A DNA stretch of 35,428 nt, taken from contig JADGPR010000029.1 of NCBI GenBank assembly GCA_017882335.1, forward strand, positions 1 to 35,428. The letters run 5' to 3'. Origin of the DNA: Bacteroidales bacterium. Its GTDB lineage: Bacteria; Bacteroidota; Bacteroidia; Bacteroidales; FEN-979. The notes under the pieces were generated by a model. The model saw only the letters and a program-made list of their open reading frames with translations, had not been told where the DNA came from and made no database searches. Shown piece by piece: positions 1 through 7,958 of this stretch. Each line of letters starts with the position of its first letter. Position 1 is the first letter of the stretch. The position numbers and the translations under genes are program-made.

Positions 1-271
1 AAAGGTTACCCGAATCCGGTATCGCTTTTATCCAGTTATCCATGATTCGGTTGATGGTTAATCGAATTTCTAAATGAAATTTAAACAGTCTCTAAATCAT
101 TAGTCATAAAAAGTCTCCAAAATTAATCAAATTTTTCAAAAGCCTTAGATGATTGTGAAAATGATAACATAAAACAATTAGAAATAAGACGAGGAAAATG
201 CCTCCGGGTTACAGCGTATTTTATTTTCCCGTATCTTTGCGCCCGATTCAATTTTTAATTATTCCTGTATT
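1..271. other. Upstream non-coding stretch
   Basis: No credible gene is visible. Three short open frames run in from the left edge and stop within about 76 bases; one could be the 3' end of a gene outside the window, but none is long enough to judge. The right part is AT-rich and contains the promoter box of the small lipoprotein gene. There is no atpC or atpD end here. Confidence 0.5.
232..239 (+). promoter_or_regulatory. Bacteroidota -7 promoter box (TATCTTTG) of the lipoprotein gene
   Basis: TATCTTTG matches the phylum's TAnnTTTG -7 element and lies 32 bases before the ATG at 272. No convincing -33 element was seen. Confidence 0.6.
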
Positions 272-643
272 ATGAAACGTACATTCCCGGTTTTTCTTGC
301 AATGATATTGCTTTCCGGAGTTTTCATCCTTTTTTCATGTAAAGCGAAAGAAGTAACAATAGGCACCCTATCCGTCACCACAATGACGAAAGATGGTACT
401 ATTTCGATCAATACACCGGTAGCAATCTATTTAGCCACCAGCAAGGAAAACCTGGACAATAAGATATACCAAAACACCGGCTGGTTAGATTCCAATGGGT
501 CCAAGATCTTCCGCGACCTCCTTCCGACATATTACTGGTACAAGGTGGAGGGATGGGATGATTACGGTGCAGCAGAGGTTTATGCCGGCGTAGATGCATC
601 GGTTATCCTATGGCTTAATTCTCCATCCTCCCCTAAAAAATAA
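272..643 (+). CDS. Small predicted lipoprotein of unknown function
   Basis: This 123-residue protein has a basic start, a hydrophobic segment of about 17 residues and a lipobox-like LFSC with Cys23, so it is predicted to be exported and lipid-anchored. The mature part is short, rich in aromatic residues (YYWYKVEGWDDYG) and probably beta-rich. I recognise no catalytic motif. It has its own promoter box, and another box follows directly after its stop, so it is probably a separate unit from the ATP synthase operon. Its position is odd only because some Bacteroidota have atpD-atpC here. The function is unknown; the lipoprotein call rests on the signal and lipobox. Confidence 0.7.
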   Translation: MKRTFPVFLAMILLSGVFILFSCKAKEVTIGTLSVTTMTKDGTISINTPVAIYLATSKENLDNKIYQNTGWLDSNGSKIFRDLLPTYYWYKVEGWDDYGAAEVYAGVDASVILWLNSPSSPKK

Positions 644-652
644 ATAATTTTA

Positions 653-660
653 TATCTTTG
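653..660 (+). promoter_or_regulatory. -7 promoter box (TATCTTTG) of the atp operon
   Basis: TATCTTTG lies ten bases after the lipoprotein stop and 31 bases before the atpB start. This is the spacing seen at the other promoters of the window and indicates that atpB begins its own transcript. Confidence 0.65.
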
Positions 661-691
661 CCTCCCATATATTCAAATATCAGTTAAATTC

Positions 692-1837
692 ATGATCCGT
701 TCGCGATTCACCAGTTTGATCCTGGTAGTTGTTTTCTTGTGTTCACTGGTTTCCCTACAGCAAGCGCAGGCGGGTGCCATGATTCAGGAGGGTTCAACAC
801 TGAAGCCCGCAGATTCTGCTTCGGTACGGGAGATGAAGGAAAAACCGGGAGAAGAAAAATTCAACCCCGGCGAGATGATCATGGAACATGTGGTCGATAA
901 TCACGAATGGCATATTATCACTTTAGGACATCTCAACCTTTACCTTCCTCTTCCGGTGCTGATTATCTGCGAAGGTCAGTTTCATGCTTTCTGGTCGTCG
1001 AAGTTTCATAACGAAACACATTCTTATCTTGGCTTCACACTTTCAAAACAAGGAGCGAACAAAGGAAAGATCGTGACAGTTCAACAGGAAATGACCGGTA
1101 AAGGTCCCAATGTTTACGATTTCTCAATCACCAAAACGGTACTGGCCATTTTTCTCAGCAGTTTTTTCCTGATCCTGATCTTTATTTCGGTGGCCAATCG
1201 TTACAGGAAGGAGCCCAACCAGGCGCCTCACGGATTACAAAATCTCCTGGAACCATTGATCCTATTTATCCGCGACGATGTGGCGAAAAGTTCAATTGGC
1301 GAGAAAAAATATGAAAAATACTTACCTTACCTGCTTACGATCTTCTTCTTTATCCTGTTTAATAATCTTTTGGGCATCATCCCGATTTTCCCGGGCGGAG
1401 CAAATGTCACCGGAAATATCGCAGTTACCGGCGTCATGGCGGTCTTTACACTGATCATAACCACCATCAGCGGCAACAGGCATTACTGGATCGACATCAT
1501 CAATACCCCGGGTGTACCCTGGTGGCTGAAGCTGCCGATTCCCCTGATGCCGATCGTTGAGATTATCGGGATCATCACAAAGCCTTTCGTGCTTATGGTC
1601 CGACTCTTTGCCAACATGACCGCCGGACATATCATCATCCTTGGATTTATCAGCATCATTTTTATTTTCGGACAAATATCATCGGTACTTGGCATTGGCG
1701 TAGGAATTCCCACGCTGCTGTTCATGATCTTTATGGATCTGCTTGAACTCCTGGTAGCCTTTATCCAGGCCTATGTATTTACCTTGTTATCGGCCCTTTA
1801 TTTCGGACTGGCAACCATTGAACCCGAACACCACTAA
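692..1837 (+). CDS. atpB: F0F1 ATP synthase subunit a
   Basis: Subunit a forms the stationary ion half-channels that face the c-ring in the inner membrane. The C-terminal two thirds has the expected hydrophobic helices, including LMVRLFANMTAGH with the essential arginine at residue 304 and a final helix with ELLVAFIQAYVF. At 381 residues it is much longer than the E. coli form. The extra length is an N-terminal signal-like helix followed by a hydrophilic region of about 120 residues, an arrangement known from Bacteroidota. It is first in an operon with atpE, atpF, atpH, atpA and atpG. An atpI gene is not seen. The family call is certain; the exact role of the N-terminal extension is unknown. 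Confidence 0.97.
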   Translation: MIRSRFTSLILVVVFLCSLVSLQQAQAGAMIQEGSTLKPADSASVREMKEKPGEEKFNPGEMIMEHVVDNHEWHIITLGHLNLYLPLPVLIICEGQFHAFWSSKFHNETHSYLGFTLSKQGANKGKIVTVQQEMTGKGPNVYDFSITKTVLAIFLSSFFLILIFISVANRYRKEPNQAPHGLQNLLEPLILFIRDDVAKSSIGEKKYEKYLPYLLTIFFFILFNNLLGIIPIFPGGANVTGNIAVTGVMAVFTLIITTISGNRHYWIDIINTPGVPWWLKLPIPLMPIVEIIGIITKPFVLMVRLFANMTAGHIIILGFISIIFIFGQISSVLGIGVGIPTLLFMIFMDLLELLVAFIQAYVFTLLSALYFGLATIEPEHH

Positions 1838-1840
1838 TAG

Positions 1841-1882
1841 AATTACGAAGTACGAATTACGATTTACGAATGTGAATTATGA
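1841..1882. repeat. Heptad mini-array after atpB (unit AATTACG)
   Basis: Directly after the atpB stop the sequence repeats with a 7-base period: AATTACG, AAGTACG, AATTACG, ATTTACG, then two decayed units. The array contains no gene. Confidence 0.8.
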
Positions 1883-1940
1883 AATTTGAAATATAAATTA
1901 TGGGTAAAGAATGCGGACTGTCTGATGCCCAAAACCCACA

Positions 1941-1968
1941 CCATCCAGCATCCAGTATCCAGTATCCA
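1941..1968. repeat. Second heptad mini-array in the atpB-atpE gap (unit ATCCAGT)
   Basis: ATCCAGC, ATCCAGT, ATCCAGT, ATCCAAA follow each other with an exact 7-base period. The unit is unrelated to the AATTACG array about 60 bases upstream. Confidence 0.85.
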
Positions 1969-2013
1969 AAAGCTAATGCCTTTTTTAATATAGTAATTAC
2001 CCTTAAACCTTGA

Positions 2014-2277
<264 letters not shown>

Positions 2278-2291
2278 GATCCGGGCCTGTT

Positions 2292-2322
2292 TTTATGCAG
2301 CAACGGTTGGTTCCTGCATAAA
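2292..2322. repeat. Perfect 9-bp inverted repeat after atpE
   Basis: TTTATGCAG at 2292-2300 pairs perfectly with CTGCATAAA at 2314-2322 around a 13-base loop. No T-tract follows, so on its own it could be an mRNA stabiliser or processing hairpin at the 3' end of atpE. Confidence 0.65.
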
Positions 2323-2329
2323 GACAACT

Positions 2330-2390
2330 CCTTGGCCTCCCTCCGGGCCCTTGCTTTTTGCAGCGGCAGGAGGAGGCTGAAGGTTTTTTT
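2330..2390 (+). terminator. Terminator-like hairpin between atpE and atpF (possible attenuator)
   Basis: CCTT-g-GCCTCC at 2330-2340 can pair with GGAGGC-tg-AAGG at 2372-2383, and seven T residues follow at 2384-2390. The 31-base loop is GC-rich and can fold further. Because atpF-H-A-G continue in the same direction, partial termination is more likely than a full stop. Confidence 0.55.
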
Positions 2391-2419
2391 AACTGTAACA
2401 GTTCAAAAAGGAAACGTAT

Positions 2420-2914
2420 ATGGAACTTGTAAATCCCGGTATCGGTCTGATAGTATGGATGACGCTTGCATTCCTGGCCATCCTGTACATTCTCGGCAAA
2501 TATGCATGGAAACCTATCATGACGGCACTGAAAGAACGGGAATCTTCGATACACGATGCATTGAATTCAGCCGAAAAGGCGAAAGAGGAGATGAAGAAAA
2601 TGGAGTTCTCCAATGAACAACTTCTCCTGGAAGCCAAGAACGAAAGGGATATCATCCTTTCAACTGCACGGAAAATAAAGGAAACAATCATCGAGGAATC
2701 AAAACAAAAAGCCTCAGAAGAGGCCAACCGGATCATTGTCAGCGCGAAGGAAAGCATCCGGAATGAGAAAATGGCTGCGATGACAGATCTGAAGAATCAG
2801 CTGGCTGAGCTTTCCCTGGAAGTTGCCAAAAAAATCCTGAAAAAGGAATTATCCGATCCAAAGAAACAGGAAGAATACAGTAAAGAATTGATGAAAGACG
2901 TGAAATTTAATTAA
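2420..2914 (+). CDS. atpF: F0F1 ATP synthase subunit b
   Basis: Subunit b forms the peripheral stalk that joins F0 to F1. The 164-residue protein has one N-terminal membrane helix (about residues 8-27, ending in YAWKPI), followed by a long charged alpha-helical region rich in Glu, Lys and Ala, as expected for the dimeric coiled coil. The proline after the membrane helix (WKPIMTALKERE) is typical of b subunits. The length is close to the usual 156-170. It begins 142 bases after atpE, across a hairpin region, and ends eight bases before atpH. Confidence 0.95.
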   Translation: MELVNPGIGLIVWMTLAFLAILYILGKYAWKPIMTALKERESSIHDALNSAEKAKEEMKKMEFSNEQLLLEAKNERDIILSTARKIKETIIEESKQKASEEANRIIVSAKESIRNEKMAAMTDLKNQLAELSLEVAKKILKKELSDPKKQEEYSKELMKDVKFN

Positions 2915-2922
2915 TCATTTCG

Positions 2923-3486
2923 TTGGAAAACATTTCACATATCGCGGTTCCTTATTCCAAAGCACTCTTTGAGTTTGCATTGGAAAGAGACGCCGTGGAA
3001 AGTGTATATAAAGATATGCAAGCTTTGACCTCCCTTTGTAAATCTAACCGTGATTTTCTCCTGATGTTGAAAAGCCCGATCCTGAAAACAGAAAAAAAAC
3101 AAAAGATCCTTATAGCCGTTTTCAAGAATTCTGTATCGGAAATCACCCGGGGGTTTTTGAAGATCATCACCGCAAAGAGAAGGGAATCGTTATTACCCGA
3201 TATGGCTATCGCCTTTGTAGAGCTTTACAAGGATTACAAAGGAATTCTGACCACCATTGTGAAAACAGCGGTTCCGTTAACGGAAGATTTACGGAAAGAA
3301 ATTCTGAAGGTGATGAGCACACAGGCAAAAGGGAAGGTGGACCTGGTCGAAGAAATCAAAGAAGAGCTTATCGGGGGATTTGTTCTCCAATGGAAAGATA
3401 TGCAATATGATGCCAGTATCCTCAACCAGGTCAACAAAATGAAAAAAGGAATGGCAATGATTAACCTGTATAAAAAGGGATTTTAA
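2923..3486 (+). CDS. atpH: F0F1 ATP synthase subunit delta
   Basis: The delta subunit sits on top of F1 and connects the alpha3beta3 head to the b stalk. The 187-residue protein shows the family's N-terminal helical pattern (HIAVPYSKALFEFALE) and the C-terminal part with VDLVEEIKEELIGGFVLQW, where the GGF motif is diagnostic. The chosen start is TTG, which puts the conserved region at the usual distance from the N-terminus; no in-frame ATG is nearby. It sits eight bases after atpF and 70 bases before atpA, and is followed by a heptad array. Confidence 0.93.
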   Translation: MENISHIAVPYSKALFEFALERDAVESVYKDMQALTSLCKSNRDFLLMLKSPILKTEKKQKILIAVFKNSVSEITRGFLKIITAKRRESLLPDMAIAFVELYKDYKGILTTIVKTAVPLTEDLRKEILKVMSTQAKGKVDLVEEIKEELIGGFVLQWKDMQYDASILNQVNKMKKGMAMINLYKKGF

Positions 3487-3490
3487 AATA

Positions 3491-3525
3491 GGCGTTAGGT
3501 ATTGGGTATTAGGTATAAGGGAATA
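3491..3525. repeat. Heptad mini-array between atpH and atpA (unit GGTATTA)
   Basis: GGCGTTA, GGTATTG, GGTATTA, GGTATAA, GGGAATA run with an exact 7-base period, starting four bases after the atpH stop. Confidence 0.85.
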
Positions 3526-3556
3526 GAGAACAATAAACTTTTAAGAAAATAACAAC

Positions 3557-5146
3557 ATGGCAGAAATAAAGCCGGCGGAAGTCTCCGCAATATTAAGACA
3601 GGAATTGGCCGGGTACAAAAATGAAGCCGACCTGGAAGAAGTCGGTACCGTTCTTACAATTGGCGACGGAATTGCCCGGATTTATGGCCTGACCAACGCC
3701 GAATCAGGGGAATTGATAGAATTTGAGAAAAACGGGTTGAAGGCCATCGTGCTGAATCTCGAGGAAGATAATGTCGGTGCCGTAATGCTAAGTGAGGCGC
3801 ACGACCTTACCGAAGGAGATACCGTTAAAAGAACCCGCAAAATTGCATCCATTGATGTGGGCGAAGGGCTTCTCGGCAGGGTCATCAATACTCTGGGAGA
3901 GCCGATCGACGGGAAAGGGAAGATTTCAGGTGAGAGGTTTGAGATGCCGTTGGAAAGGAAAGCTCCCGGTGTGATCTACCGTCAGCCCGTAAACCAGCCG
4001 CTTCAGACCGGTATCAAGGCCATCGATGCGATGATCCCCATCGGAAGAGGCCAGCGCGAATTAATCATCGGTGACCGCCAGACCGGAAAAACTGCCATCG
4101 CCATCGATGCGATCATCAACCAGAAGATGTTCTACGAGAAGGGGGAACCTGTTATCTGTATTTATGTTGCAATCGGGCAGAAAGGTTCAACGGTTGCCAA
4201 TATCGTTAAAACCCTTGAAGAAAAAGGCGCGATGCCCTATACGGTTGTGATTTCGGCTACCGCTTCCGATCCTGCTGCTATGCAGTTTTATGCCCCATTT
4301 GCCGGTGCCGCCATCGGTGAATTTTTCCGCGATACCGGCCGTTCAGCATTGTGTATCTACGACGACCTTTCAAAACAAGCTGTAGCATACCGTGAGGTCT
4401 CCCTGCTGCTTCGCCGCCCACCAGGGCGCGAAGCCTATCCCGGGGATGTTTTTTACCTCCATTCACGGCTTCTCGAAAGAGCTGCCAGGATCATCTCTTC
4501 CGATGTTATTGCAAAACAAATGAACGACCTTCCTGCCTCCATCCGCGATAAGGTTAAAGGAGGAGGCTCGCTGACAGCTCTACCGATCATCGAAACACAG
4601 GCCGGCGACGTTTCCGCCTATATTCCTACCAATGTTATTTCCATCACTGACGGGCAGATCTTCCTGGAAACAAATCTCTTCAACAGCGGGATCCGCCCAG
4701 CCATCAACGTTGGGATATCCGTATCGAGGGTAGGAGGTAATGCCCAGATCAAATCCATGAAAAAAGTTGCCGGGACCCTCAAACTCGACCAGGCCGAATA
4801 CCGCGAGCTGGAAGCTTTTTCAAAATTCGGCTCCGACCTCGACGCTTCTACCAAAGCAGTGCTTGACAAAGGAGCCCGAAATGTGGAAATCCTGAAACAG
4901 TTGCAGTATTCGCCCATGCCGGTTGAAAAACAAATAGCGATCATCTTCTGCGGAACCCGTAACCTTTTGAAAAACATTCCCGCCGGAAGTGTCGCCAACT
5001 TTGAAGTCGAATTTCTTCATCACTTGGAAGTCAGCCATAAAGAAGTACTTGAAAATTTACAGGCGGGAAAACTTCTTGACGAAGATGTGAAGATACTGGA
5101 ACAGGCAGCGAGTGAAATTTCCAGAAAATACGAAACAAAAAAATAA
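3557..5146 (+). CDS. atpA: F0F1 ATP synthase subunit alpha
   Basis: Alpha is the non-catalytic nucleotide-binding subunit of the F1 head. The 529-residue protein has the N-terminal beta-barrel domain, the Walker A motif GDRQTGKT at residues 172-179, the [20 protein letters not shown] block, and VSRVGGNAQ carrying the arginine that reaches into the neighbouring catalytic site. The C-terminal helical domain is complete. Only alpha, and not the catalytic beta subunit, is encoded here, so atpD must lie elsewhere for a working enzyme. It is followed after nine bases by atpG. Confidence 0.98.
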   Translation: MAEIKPAEVSAILRQELAGYKNEADLEEVGTVLTIGDGIARIYGLTNAESGELIEFEKNGLKAIVLNLEEDNVGAVMLSEAHDLTEGDTVKRTRKIASIDVGEGLLGRVINTLGEPIDGKGKISGERFEMPLERKAPGVIYRQPVNQPLQTGIKAIDAMIPIGRGQRELIIGDRQTGKTAIAIDAIINQKMFYEKGEPVICIYVAIGQKGSTVANIVKTLEEKGAMPYTVVISATASDPAAMQFYAPFAGAAIGEFFRDTGRSALCIYDDLSKQAVAYREVSLLLRRPPGREAYPGDVFYLHSRLLERAARIISSDVIAKQMNDLPASIRDKVKGGGSLTALPIIETQAGDVSAYIPTNVISITDGQIFLETNLFNSGIRPAINVGISVSRVGGNAQIKSMKKVAGTLKLDQAEYRELEAFSKFGSDLDASTKAVLDKGARNVEILKQLQYSPMPVEKQIAIIFCGTRNLLKNIPAGSVANFEVEFLHHLEVSHKEVLENLQAGKLLDEDVKILEQAASEISRKYETKK

Positions 5147-5155
5147 TACGAGAGG

Positions 5156-6052
5156 ATGCCGGGGTTAAAGGAAGTTCGTATACGCATTGCATCAGTTAAA
5201 TCAACCCAACAGATCACCAATGCAATGAAAATGGTGGCCGCCTCCAAACTGAGGAAGGCGCAGATGGCCATTGTCAGGCTCAGGCCCTATGCGGCAAAAA
5301 TGAATGAGATCATGCAGAACCTGAGTTCCAGTATGGGTGATTCGGGCGAAAGCGTATATACGAAGGTCCGTACCCCGGAGAAAATCCTTCTGGTCGTGAT
5401 CACCTCCAACCGGGGACTCTGCGGTGGTTTTAATTCAAATATCATCAAGGCAATCCTGAACCTTCTTGCTACAACCTATGCCGAACAGCTAAAAAAGAAC
5501 AATGTCAGCCTGATCACCATCGGAAGAAAAGCCTCTGAATATTTTAGGAAAAGAGGATACAATGTGGTGGAAAGTCATGATGATCTGTTCGACCGCCTTA
5601 CTTTCGAAAACATCTCCCCTTTGGCGGAAAAACTAATGAAGGGATTTGCCGATAAGAAGTATGACCGCATCCAGATCGTTTACAACCAGTTCAAGAATGC
5701 AGCAGTACAACGCCTGGTAGTTGAGCAATATCTTCCGATCCTTCCTTTAGCGCCCGATCCCAAGGCTTCAATAGAAAAACACCTGATAAAAGCCAATTAT
5801 ATTTTTGAGCCCGACCAGGAGACCATTATTCAACTGCTGATCCCAAAATCGCTCCGGATCCAGCTTTACAAATCGCTCCTCGATTCCTTTGCTTCCGAAC
5901 AGGGCGCAAGGATGACAGCCATGCATCAGGCCACGGAGAACGCCAAAGAACTGCTGCGTGCCCTGCAGATCTCTTACAATAAAGCACGCCAGCAGGCGAT
6001 TACGAAAGAGCTGCTCGAAATTGTTGCGGGAGCAGAAGCCCTTAAAGGGTAA
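5156..6052 (+). CDS. atpG: F0F1 ATP synthase subunit gamma
   Basis: Gamma is the central rotor shaft inside the alpha3beta3 head. The 298-residue protein opens with the conserved LKEVRIRIASVKSTQQIT and MKMVAASKLRKAQ. It has the TSNRGLCGGFNSNI motif in the middle and closes with the helix ARMTAMHQATENAKEL before a short tail. Its length is normal. It is the last gene of the atp operon; a 15-bp repeat begins one base after the stop and no atpD or atpC follows. Confidence 0.97.
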   Translation: MPGLKEVRIRIASVKSTQQITNAMKMVAASKLRKAQMAIVRLRPYAAKMNEIMQNLSSSMGDSGESVYTKVRTPEKILLVVITSNRGLCGGFNSNIIKAILNLLATTYAEQLKKNNVSLITIGRKASEYFRKRGYNVVESHDDLFDRLTFENISPLAEKLMKGFADKKYDRIQIVYNQFKNAAVQRLVVEQYLPILPLAPDPKASIEKHLIKANYIFEPDQETIIQLLIPKSLRIQLYKSLLDSFASEQGARMTAMHQATENAKELLRALQISYNKARQQAITKELLEIVAGAEALKG

Positions 6053-6053
6053 A

Positions 6054-6083
6054 GCAGGAATTCGGAATGCAGGAATGGATTTC
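6054..6083. repeat. 15-bp repeat array after atpG
   Basis: GCAGGAATTCGGAAT is followed by a second, partly decayed copy GCAGGAATGGATTTC. The first unit starts one base after the atpG stop. The same unit recurs at 6815, 7289 and 7915. Confidence 0.75.
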
Positions 6084-6142
6084 CAATTTTTTCCTTTGCG
6101 CACTTTGCATAGGATCTTTGTGGCCTTTGCGGTTGAAGAAAA

Positions 6143-6215
6143 TTTCGCTATTTTGCTACTTCGCCATTTCGCTAATTAATCACTCACCAATTCGCCAGTT
6201 CACCAACTCACCAGC
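6143..6215. repeat. Two 8-bp-period mini-arrays upstream of ferritin
   Basis: TTTCGCTA, TTTTGCTA, CTTCGCCA, TTTCGCTA (6143-6174) are followed by TCACCAAT, TCGCCAGT, TCACCAAC, TCACCAGC (6184-6215). Both have an 8-base period but different units. An irregular CTTTGC-rich stretch precedes them at about 6104-6135. Confidence 0.75.
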
Positions 6216-6254
6216 TTATTTCTCCAAGGGTATACAAATCCCTGGATTCCTGAT

Positions 6255-6262
6255 TAACTTTG
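6255..6262 (+). promoter_or_regulatory. -7 promoter box (TAACTTTG) of ferritin
   Basis: TAACTTTG matches TAnnTTTG and ends 24 bases before the ferritin ATG, the usual spacing in this window. Ferritin therefore has its own promoter. Confidence 0.6.
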
Positions 6263-6286
6263 CCCTACTAATTTAATACTCACATT

Positions 6287-6826
6287 ATGATCACAAAAAT
6301 TGTTGAAAAAGCGATCAATGAGCAGATCCGCAAGGAAGAACATTCTTCCCGTATTTATTTGTCGATGGCCTCCTGGGCCCAGGTAAACGGTTTCCAGGGC
6401 GCTGCAGAATGGCTCTATGCACAGACCGATGAAGAACGCATGCATGAACTGAAACTCATCCACTACCTGAACGACCGGGGGGGCAATGCCCACCTGGCTG
6501 ACCTGGAAAAACCTGCAACAAAATTCAAATCGCTGATGGATGTTTTTCAGCAGGTATTGAAACATGAAGAATACATCTCGGCATCCATTAACGAAGTCTA
6601 TGCTGTAAGCATCAAACAGAATGACTATTCAACTGGGAATTTCCTGCAATGGTATATCACAGAGCAGACCGAAGAAGAAAGTACGGTAAGGACGATTCTC
6701 GACCAGATCCGGCTGGCAGGGGAAGAAAAAGGCGGGTTGTTCCACATGGACAAGGAACTGGCCGCCCAGGCTGCCAAAAAGCGTACATCCCAGCTGGCAG
6801 CGGCAACAACTAATGCAGGAATTTAG
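6287..6826 (+). CDS. ftnA: Bacterial non-haem ferritin
   Basis: Ferritin oxidises Fe(II) and stores iron as a mineral core in a 24-subunit cytoplasmic shell. All expected ferroxidase and iron-site residues are at the E. coli FtnA positions: Glu17, Glu50, His53, Glu94, Glu126, Gln127, Glu129 and Glu130, plus Tyr24. At 179 residues it is slightly longer than usual. The last residues NAGI and the stop codon are encoded by the first unit of a 15-bp intergenic repeat, so the natural C-terminus appears to have been altered by the repeat. It would supply or buffer iron for the many Fe-S proteins nearby (inference). Confidence 0.95.
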   Translation: MITKIVEKAINEQIRKEEHSSRIYLSMASWAQVNGFQGAAEWLYAQTDEERMHELKLIHYLNDRGGNAHLADLEKPATKFKSLMDVFQQVLKHEEYISASINEVYAVSIKQNDYSTGNFLQWYITEQTEEESTVRTILDQIRLAGEEKGGLFHMDKELAAQAAKKRTSQLAAATTNAGI

Positions 6827-6859
6827 AATGCAGGAATTCAGAATGCAGAAATTTTGAAG
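6815..6859. repeat. 15-bp repeat array overlapping the ferritin stop
   Basis: Three units, GCAGGAATTTAGAAT, GCAGGAATTCAGAAT and GCAGAAATTTTGAAG, run from inside the ferritin gene to the base before the stop codon of the opposite-strand four-helix-bundle gene. The array is inverted relative to those at 7280 and 7905. Confidence 0.9.
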
Positions 6860-7222
6860 TTAGCCGGACTCGTTGTTTTTGTTAACAGTTTTTAGGATTG
6901 AACAAAGAATCCGGATAGTTTCGTCGCATCTTGACAACACCGGATCGACTTTTTCCTTTGTTAAATAATTTGTTTCTTTCAGAAGAGAAAGCCAGAAGAA
7001 TGTTTCTCTTACTTCTTTGCATGCAATATTAAGGCAATGACAAAAATCTTTCCGGCTTTGGCCTGCAACCCCTTCGGCAATATTAGCCCCAACTGAAGTT
7101 CCTGCCCTCAGTAATTGTTTTGATAAGATGTATTCTTGTTTTTCTTTTATTAAAAAATGATACAGAAATACAATCTCCTTCGAAAGATCGAAACTCTTTT
7201 CTTTAATAATGTTTGTCTTCAT
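6860..7222 (-). CDS. Four helix bundle protein, S23/IVP family
   Basis: This 120-residue protein matches the small family first found in rRNA intervening sequences and now widespread as free-standing genes. Visible family features are a helical N-terminus with LSKEIVFLYHFL, the block QLLRAGTSVGANIAEGVAGQSRKDF, and ACKEVRETFFWLSLLKETNYL. Such proteins form pentameric bundles; the cellular role is not settled. It is the only opposite-strand gene in the window and is bracketed by inverted 15-bp repeat arrays, so it looks like an inserted cassette. No rRNA is nearby, so it is not an rRNA intervening sequence here. Confidence 0.88.
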   Translation of the reverse strand: MKTNIIKEKSFDLSKEIVFLYHFLIKEKQEYILSKQLLRAGTSVGANIAEGVAGQSRKDFCHCLNIACKEVRETFFWLSLLKETNYLTKEKVDPVLSRCDETIRILCSILKTVNKNNESG

Positions 7223-7279
7223 GTTTTTTTCTCCCTTAATCCGCTTCTTAGTTAAAAGGTAATACCATAAAAAGAAATT

Positions 7280-7320
7280 AATTTCTGCATTCAGATTTCC
7301 TGCATTCTGAATTCCTGCAT
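7280..7320. repeat. 15-bp repeat array between the S23-type gene and the DUF3109 gene
   Basis: A partial unit is followed by ATTCAGATTTCCTGC (7289-7303) and ATTCTGAATTCCTGC (7304-7318). The last is the exact reverse complement of the middle unit at 6830-6844, so the opposite-strand gene is flanked by inverted copies. Confidence 0.88.
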
Positions 7321-7332
7321 TCTCTTAATAAG

Positions 7333-7340
7333 TACCTTTG
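7333..7340 (+). promoter_or_regulatory. -7 promoter box (TACCTTTG) immediately before the DUF3109 start
   Basis: TACCTTTG ends only four bases before the ATG at 7345. With usual phylum spacing, transcription would begin at about the start codon, suggesting a leaderless mRNA. Confidence 0.5.
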
Positions 7341-7344
7341 CAAA

Positions 7345-7899
7345 ATGATTCAGCTTGATGATATTCTGATCTCCGATGACCTTCATGACGTTTACTTCTG
7401 CTGTGATCTGCCACAATGCAAAGGAGCCTGTTGTGTGGATGGAGATGCAGGTGCCCCGTTGGAAGAAGAAGAGATTTCTTTCCTTGAAGATTACATCGGA
7501 ACTATTAAACTATTCATGGTTCCAAAGGGGATTAGAGAAGTGGAAAAAACCGGAGTATTCGATTATGATGCGGATGGTAAATTCGTCACTCCCCTGGTGA
7601 ACGGGAATGAATGCTCCTATGTTTACCATGAGGATGGGATAGCCCGCTGTGCCATCGAAAAAGCTTTCCAGGAAAAAGCAATTCTTTTTCCGAAACCTCT
7701 TTCCTGCCATCTTTATCCAATAAGGATAAAAGAACTCTCAAAAAGGGAAGGTATAAACTACCATAAATGGCACATCTGTAATAAAGCTCTTGATAAAGGG
7801 ATGAAATTAAAGATTCCATTATACCGTTTCCTTGAAGATGCCCTGATCAGAAAGTACGGCAGACATTGGTACAACAAGCTGGTCAAATTACTTTACTAA
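7345..7899 (+). CDS. DUF3109 family cysteine-rich protein
   Basis: This 184-residue protein belongs to the DUF3109 family, common in Bacteroidota and related in pattern to YkgJ-type metal-chelating proteins. Conserved cysteines occur as FCCDLPQCKGACCVDGDAG near the N-terminus, CSYVYHEDGIARCA in the middle, LSCHLYPIR and HICNKAL towards the end, which suggests binding of zinc, iron or a cluster. There is no signal peptide, so it is probably cytoplasmic. The exact function is unknown. The ATG at 7345 is favoured because family members begin with a similar IQLDD segment. The gene is flanked on both sides by 15-bp repeat arrays. Confidence 0.88.
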   Translation: MIQLDDILISDDLHDVYFCCDLPQCKGACCVDGDAGAPLEEEEISFLEDYIGTIKLFMVPKGIREVEKTGVFDYDADGKFVTPLVNGNECSYVYHEDGIARCAIEKAFQEKAILFPKPLSCHLYPIRIKELSKREGINYHKWHICNKALDKGMKLKIPLYRFLEDALIRKYGRHWYNKLVKLLY

Positions 7900-7904
7900 A
7901 AAAT

Positions 7905-7945
7905 GCATTTCTGCATTCAGCTTTCCTGCATTCTGAATTCAGAAT
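7905..7945. repeat. 15-bp repeat array after the DUF3109 gene
   Basis: ATTCAGCTTTCCTGC (7915-7929) is followed by ATTCTGAATTCAGAAT (7930-7945), a perfect 16-base palindrome. The array runs directly into the CRP/FNR-type box at 7945. Confidence 0.8.
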
Positions 7946-7958
7946 TGATATATATCAA
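7945..7958. promoter_or_regulatory. CRP/FNR-type operator upstream of nuoA
   Basis: TTGATATATATCAA matches the FNR consensus TTGATNNNNATCAA at every fixed base, and the symmetry extends one base each way (7944-7959). Its centre lies roughly 100 bases upstream of the expected nuoA transcription start. Confidence 0.5.

Noticed and set aside
1-76. Tail of a T9SS cargo gene (YPNPV in one frame at the left edge)
   Set aside because: The frame stops after 14 codons, far too short for a sorting domain, so the match is probably chance.
1841-1968. Heptad arrays as a CRISPR array
   Set aside because: Units are 7 bases without spacers and no cas genes are present.
6860-7222. rRNA intervening sequence
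   Set aside because: The encoded protein is of the S23 type, but there is no 23S rRNA sequence on either side.
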